Assembly: GCA_017436185.1 (NCBI GenBank)
Contig: JAFSDP010000018.1
Location: 1 to 64,000, forward strand
Length of the DNA stretch: 64,000 bases
Direction: 5' to 3'
Origin: Alistipes sp.
GTDB lineage: Bacteria; Bacteroidota; Bacteroidia; Bacteroidales; Rikenellaceae
Part shown: piece by piece, positions 60,205 to 64,000 of the stretch
Position numbering within the stretch: the first letter of the stretch is position 1
How the letters are laid out: each line of letters starts with the position of its first letter
Position numbers and translations under genes: made by a program
The notes under the pieces: generated by a model
What the model saw: the letters and a program-made list of their open reading frames with translations, nothing else
What the model was told of the DNA's origin: nothing
The model's database searches: none

Positions 60205-61698
60205 CTACTCCAACTCGGGAGCCCAACCGCCCAAGACAAAGGCGGGGTCTTGGTACTTTTCGATTAACTCCTTGTCACGCTCCGCATCCAGACGACGCGA
60301 GCCCTTCAGACGCTCCGAGTAGTCGATCGGATTGCCCTCCGTGTCACGGCTGTCATACTCCCAGTAGCGCTGCTCGACAAGGCGGTCGGGAAGACCATAC
60401 CAACCGATGGGTTGGATGTTGTTCATCGTGCAGTGAATCAGCACCGCCTCGCAGTAGTCGTATTTGGGGTTGGTGCGGGCAATGACGGCACGGTTGCCGA
60501 CACCCTCAAAGTGGCAACGCACAAAGACATTGCCGTGGTTGGCGGCGGTGTTGCGAATCCACATAAAGGGGCCTTTCGACTCCAACTCGCAGGCGTAGAA
60601 GAAGCAGGGACCACGACCCAAAATCGAGTCGCCATCGCCCACGATGCGGCAGCGATTCAGATAGACCGAGCCATTGGCCTGCAAGGCATCGCCCGAGCCG
60701 ATGACCGTCACACGATCCATCAGGATGCGCTCGCCCATCACCAGCAGACCCTCGGCCTGACCTTTCAGGTCGGTGGCGATGGTGAGGTTTTTGAGGGTCA
60801 AATCACGGCAGTTGTCGGCCATAAAGGCGGCACGGCGCGACGGGAAGGTGCCCGGCCACTCGTTGGTCGCCACGTTCGCGGGGTAGGGGTTGAAGACCTC
60901 GTTGTTGGGGTAGTGAATCTTGACCCCCTCACGGCTCTCGCCCTCGATGGTGAGGTGATTTTTCGAGCGGAAATAGACCAACTCCTCGTAGTCGCCATTA
61001 TAAATATAGATGGTGTAGGCCTCCGTGTTGTGGTCGGGAATGTGGTCCAACGCCCCCTGCACGGTCGTGAAGTCGGCCGAGCCATCGGCAGCCACCGTCA
61101 GGTAGCGCACCTCCGCATCGGGAGCCTCCTTCTTGGTGCGGAATCGCCAGCCGTCACGCTTCGTGATGCCGTCGAAATCGCCCTCGGCGGTGGTCAAGAC
61201 CCCCTCGTCGATGGTGACGTAGTACTCCTTGTTGTACTCCAACAGGTTGTGGTGCAGGTAGATCTCGGCACGGTTGCCACGCACCAATACGGGGTGGAAG
61301 TGGAAGCCGTCCGTGAATCCGCCAATGATGGTCAGCTGATAGTCGGTCGAGGTCGGCTCGGCCACACCCGAGGGGGTGCCGGGCTTGGTGGTGCGGTTGG
61401 TCTGACGCTCACCCGAGTAGTCGTACGGCTCCCAAGTGTAGGGGGCTTTCGGCAGGGTGCGGGGCGTGGTGGGGCCTGCGGGAATCGACAGGTCGAGGCT
61501 ATCGACCACCGTATCGGTGGCGGCGTCCCACACACGGATTTTACCGCTCGAACCCACCGTCGGCTCACTCTTGAAGGTGATTGCAAGGCGGGTGTCGGGA
61601 TTGACCTCCTTGGCCTTGCGGGGCGGGAAGAACTCCTGCTGCGGAGCGTTGCAGCCCACCATCAGCAGGCCGCAAACCAGAATCATAAGTTTTCTCAT
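60205..61698 (-). CDS. Pectinesterase-fold lipoprotein with N-terminal beta domain
   Basis: A 497-residue secreted lipoprotein (lipobox LMVG-Cys16). Residues about 32-190 look like an Ig-like beta domain. Residues about 198-450 form a right-handed beta-helix of the pectinesterase family (TVAADGSADFTTVQGALDHIP is the typical entry). Asp337 (GSGDAL) and Asp357 (GDSILG) fit the two catalytic acids, but the Gln of QDTL is Gly and the VDFIFG motif is changed. Arg408 could be the catalytic Arg. It may act on pectin or another esterified glycan. It is third in the nadC operon, 14 nt after the acyltransferase-like gene. Confidence 0.8.
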   Translation of the reverse strand: MRKLMILVCGLLMVGCNAPQQEFFPPRKAKEVNPDTRLAITFKSEPTVGSSGKIRVWDAATDTVVDSLDLSIPAGPTTPRTLPKAPYTWEPYDYSGERQTNRTTKPGTPSGVAEPTSTDYQLTIIGGFTDGFHFHPVLVRGNRAEIYLHHNLLEYNKEYYVTIDEGVLTTAEGDFDGITKRDGWRFRTKKEAPDAEVRYLTVAADGSADFTTVQGALDHIPDHNTEAYTIYIYNGDYEELVYFRSKNHLTIEGESREGVKIHYPNNEVFNPYPANVATNEWPGTFPSRRAAFMADNCRDLTLKNLTIATDLKGQAEGLLVMGERILMDRVTVIGSGDALQANGSVYLNRCRIVGDGDSILGRGPCFFYACELESKGPFMWIRNTAANHGNVFVRCHFEGVGNRAVIARTNPKYDYCEAVLIHCTMNNIQPIGWYGLPDRLVEQRYWEYDSRDTEGNPIDYSERLKGSRRLDAERDKELIEKYQDPAFVLGGWAPELE

Positions 61699-61712
61699 AC
61701 TGTAGAAAAGGT

Positions 61713-63098
61713 TTAGGATAGTAGATTCAATACCAAATGGTTGGGCATTGTGATGCCATCTTTCAGCGGGCGCAGCATCGCTCGGTTGCGCTCCACGTCG
61801 CCCGTACCGAAGTCAAAGCCGTCGGGCGTATGGAGGTAGATGGGTACCTCGCCCTCGAAGCCCAACTCCCGATAGAACGTGTGCAGCGACTCCGAAGCGG
61901 CAATCAGGGCCACCGCATCGTACCCCTCCCGGTGGCAACGCTCCACAATCTCCTCGACAAGTGACGAGGCCAATCCCCGACCTCGGTAGTCGGGCAGGGT
62001 GGCCACACCGTAGATGTAGCCGATTTTACGCCCCTCCCCCTCGAAGGGGATGAGGTGGGCCATAGCTACTGTCTTGCCATCGACTTCTCGGGTGTGCATT
62101 CGGGACTCCTCGTAGGGCCCCGTCAAAAACTCCTCGACAAACGAGGGGTCATCCTCCTCAAAGCAGACCTGCCACAACCGACGGCACGCACGGCCTCGTT
62201 CGCTGAGCCACACGGCTCGTTGCTTGAGTTCGAGGAAGGCGGGATGGTACGAAAGTTTCGCCTTGCGCAGCCCCTCGACCCCCAGGTCCTCCTCCCGATT
62301 CAGGTACACCACCTCCTCGGGCAAGGTGCGGGCAAACTCCCGGTTAATCATCGCAAAGACCCCCTCGTAGCGGGTGTCGGCCTTCTCGATGTGGATGTCG
62401 AAGGTGTGGTCGTTGAGCATCGAGCCAAAGGTGAAAGCGACAAGTCGGTCGCCTACATAGAGCATTCCGCCCTGCAACCCCAACTCATCGAAGGCCTCGA
62501 AGGCACGCATCAAGGCCCGTCGTTCGGCTCGCACCCCTTCGTCGTGGCACCCTCCGCGATTGCGACACCACTCCTCCTCCAGACGGATGCACTCCTCGAT
62601 GCGGTCGGTCGTGAGGGGACGATAATGGTGGTCGGGGTAGAGGCTCAAGAAGCGGTTGATGTGGTTGCGTTTGGGTTGGTAGTGTTTGCCCGTCAGAGCC
62701 ACCAGGTCGCTTCGCCGATAGAGGTAGTCGGCCGTGGCTCGGGGGGTGTAGAGGGCCACCGATTCGCCGTAGCGGGCTTGGAGCAACTCGGCCCCTTGGC
62801 TTGTGATGCCGAAGAGGCGCAACGGCTCTCCCAACGCCTCGGCGTCGGCCTTGAGGCGGGGGAGGATGGTCGTAAAATCACCCTCGCCGATGGGCTGCAT
62901 ATAGCCCGTGTGGTCCGACCCGTCGATGCGAAAGCGAAGCACCAGAAAACCCTCGACTTCAGCCCATTGCGTGCCGTACAACTCGTGCCAGCAATACATA
63001 TTGGCAAACGAGAGGTCACAATTATACAGACCGCACCGAAGCGTATGAGCCTCGATAAGGGCGCGGTCTGTAAGTCGTATGGGCTGAAAATCAATCAT
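61713..63098 (-). CDS. DUF2156-like domain fused to a GNAT acetyltransferase
   Basis: A 461-residue fusion. Residues 1 to about 300 match the DUF2156 type of protein, a tandem acyltransferase-like fold related to the C-terminal domain of lysylphosphatidylglycerol synthetase (KRNHINRFL and HIEKADTRYEGVFAMIN are typical). Residues about 310-420 form a GNAT domain with the acetyl-CoA loop IYGVATLPDYRGRGLASSLVEE. Substrates are unknown. It starts 13 nt after nadC on the same strand. Confidence 0.8.
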   Translation of the reverse strand: MIDFQPIRLTDRALIEAHTLRCGLYNCDLSFANMYCWHELYGTQWAEVEGFLVLRFRIDGSDHTGYMQPIGEGDFTTILPRLKADAEALGEPLRLFGITSQGAELLQARYGESVALYTPRATADYLYRRSDLVALTGKHYQPKRNHINRFLSLYPDHHYRPLTTDRIEECIRLEEEWCRNRGGCHDEGVRAERRALMRAFEAFDELGLQGGMLYVGDRLVAFTFGSMLNDHTFDIHIEKADTRYEGVFAMINREFARTLPEEVVYLNREEDLGVEGLRKAKLSYHPAFLELKQRAVWLSERGRACRRLWQVCFEEDDPSFVEEFLTGPYEESRMHTREVDGKTVAMAHLIPFEGEGRKIGYIYGVATLPDYRGRGLASSLVEEIVERCHREGYDAVALIAASESLHTFYRELGFEGEVPIYLHTPDGFDFGTGDVERNRAMLRPLKDGITMPNHLVLNLLS

Positions 63099-63111
63099 TC
63101 TTTTCAGGGGG

Positions 63112-63966
63112 TTACTCGCAGGCTTTGAGCGAGAGGTCGAGCGAACGAATCTGGTGGGTCAAAGCACCTACCGAGATGAAATCGACGCCACACTCGGCAT
63201 AGCTGCGCATCGTCTCCAACGTGATGCCGCCACTCGACTCGGTCTCGCAACGACCTGCCACCTTCTCGACCGCCTTGCGGGTCATCTCGGGGGTGAAGTT
63301 ATCGAACATAATGCGATCGACGCCACCTGCGGCAAAGACCTCGTCGATATCCTCCAAAGATCGTACCTCACACTCGATGGGCAGGTTCTTGCCACGCTCC
63401 TTGAGGTACTGCTTGGCACCCTCGATGGCCTGACGAATACCACCTGCAAAGTCGATGTGGTTGTCTTTCAGCAGAATCATATCGAACAGACCGATGCGGT
63501 GGTTCTCGCCGCCGCCCAGCTTCACGGCCATCTTGTCCAACACACGCATACCCGGGGTGGTTTTGCGGGTGTCGAGCACCTTGGTCTTCAGCCCCTCGAG
63601 GTGCTTCACGTAGAAGGCGGTCTGGGTGGCTACGCCGCTCATACGCTGCATAATGTTCAGCAGGATGCGCTCGGCCTGCAACAGCGAGCGCAGACGGCCC
63701 GAGACGTAGAAGGCCACATCGCCCGGCTTGATGGCAGTGCCATCCTCCAGAACCTGCTCAAATTTCATTTCGGGGTCGAGACGCTTCAGCACCAGCTCGG
63801 CAATCTCCACGCCGGCCAGGATGCCCTCCTGCTTGCACAGCAGACGCATACGACCCTGCTCCTCGGCGGGAATGCAGCACAATGAGGTGTGGTCACCGTC
63901 ACCGATGTCCTCCTTGATGGCGAGCTCGATAAGCTCATCGACAAAAGGTTTGTATTCAGCTTTCAT
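63112..63966 (-). CDS. nadC: Carboxylating nicotinate-nucleotide diphosphorylase (quinolinate phosphoribosyltransferase)
   Basis: A 284-residue enzyme of NAD synthesis that makes nicotinate mononucleotide from quinolinate and PRPP. Typical motifs are EDIGDGDHTS near the N-terminus, RILLNIMQRMSGVAT, DTRKTTPGMR and GGGENHRIGLFDMILLKDNHI. It is apparently the first gene of a minus-strand operon; its promoter would lie near or beyond the window end. Confidence 0.95.
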   Translation of the reverse strand: MKAEYKPFVDELIELAIKEDIGDGDHTSLCCIPAEEQGRMRLLCKQEGILAGVEIAELVLKRLDPEMKFEQVLEDGTAIKPGDVAFYVSGRLRSLLQAERILLNIMQRMSGVATQTAFYVKHLEGLKTKVLDTRKTTPGMRVLDKMAVKLGGGENHRIGLFDMILLKDNHIDFAGGIRQAIEGAKQYLKERGKNLPIECEVRSLEDIDEVFAAGGVDRIMFDNFTPEMTRKAVEKVAGRCETESSGGITLETMRSYAECGVDFISVGALTHQIRSLDLSLKACE

Positions 63967-64000
63967 AGCGATATTGGTTATTGAATGTTAATGCTCAACG

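Overview
The window looks like chromosomal DNA of a GC-rich gut-type Bacteroidota, most like the order Bacteroidales and possibly Alistipes/Rikenellaceae (taxon is inference). Reasons: promoters repeatedly match the Bacteroidota -7 box TAnnTTTG, several with a TTTG -33 box 19-20 nt upstream; recognisable Shine-Dalgarno sites are rare; and many genes have Bacteroidota character (HU-CCDC81-type protein, LptE, trifunctional MMPL protein, U32 peptidase). No tRNA, rRNA, CRISPR array or insertion sequence was seen.

Layout: 1-236 tail of an unknown gene; 237-508 a stack of intergenic repeats; 571-2130 POT peptide transporter; 2222-4236 pfkA and a PfkB-family sugar/nucleoside kinase; 4247-4356 a repeat hairpin between convergent genes; 4385-7419 (minus) a PLP decarboxylase, a metallo-beta-lactamase-fold hydrolase and an SDR; 7650-11078 an HU-like membrane protein, a sigma-54 activator, lptE, an unknown gene and secG; 11079-11473 a second repeat patchwork.

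The centrepiece is 11474-33201: one promoter, 20 tightly packed co-directional genes and one strong terminator. It reads as an aryl-polyene/flexirubin-type pigment cluster. Tyrosine ammonia-lyase would make the p-coumarate starter. A PaaK-like ligase would activate it. Two ACPs, three ketosynthases with complete Cys-His-His triads, two ketosynthase-like partners, a FabG-type reductase, two hotdog dehydratases and a thioesterase would build the polyene. Methyltransferases, a desaturase-like flavoenzyme and a GT2-DUF2062 protein would tailor it. LpxL-like and PlsC-like acyltransferases, a LolA-like carrier and an MMPL exporter would lipidate and move it to the outer membrane. An Ntn-type C45 acyltransferase/hydrolase homologue sits near the end and has no obvious place in known schemes.

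The remainder is mostly housekeeping: a zinc-ribbon protein and an AspT-type transporter (33249-35286); ileS, an MsbA-like ABC exporter, rnhA and valS (35346-44094, minus); lon with a Kdo operon kdsB-kdsA-kdsD (44232-49146); a 2[4Fe-4S] ferredoxin and serS (minus); a U32 protease, a methyltransferase and a small membrane protein; rsmE with a split chromate transporter (minus); two tandem M3 lipoprotein peptidases; and nadC with an acyltransferase-like protein and a divergent pectinesterase-fold lipoprotein (minus).
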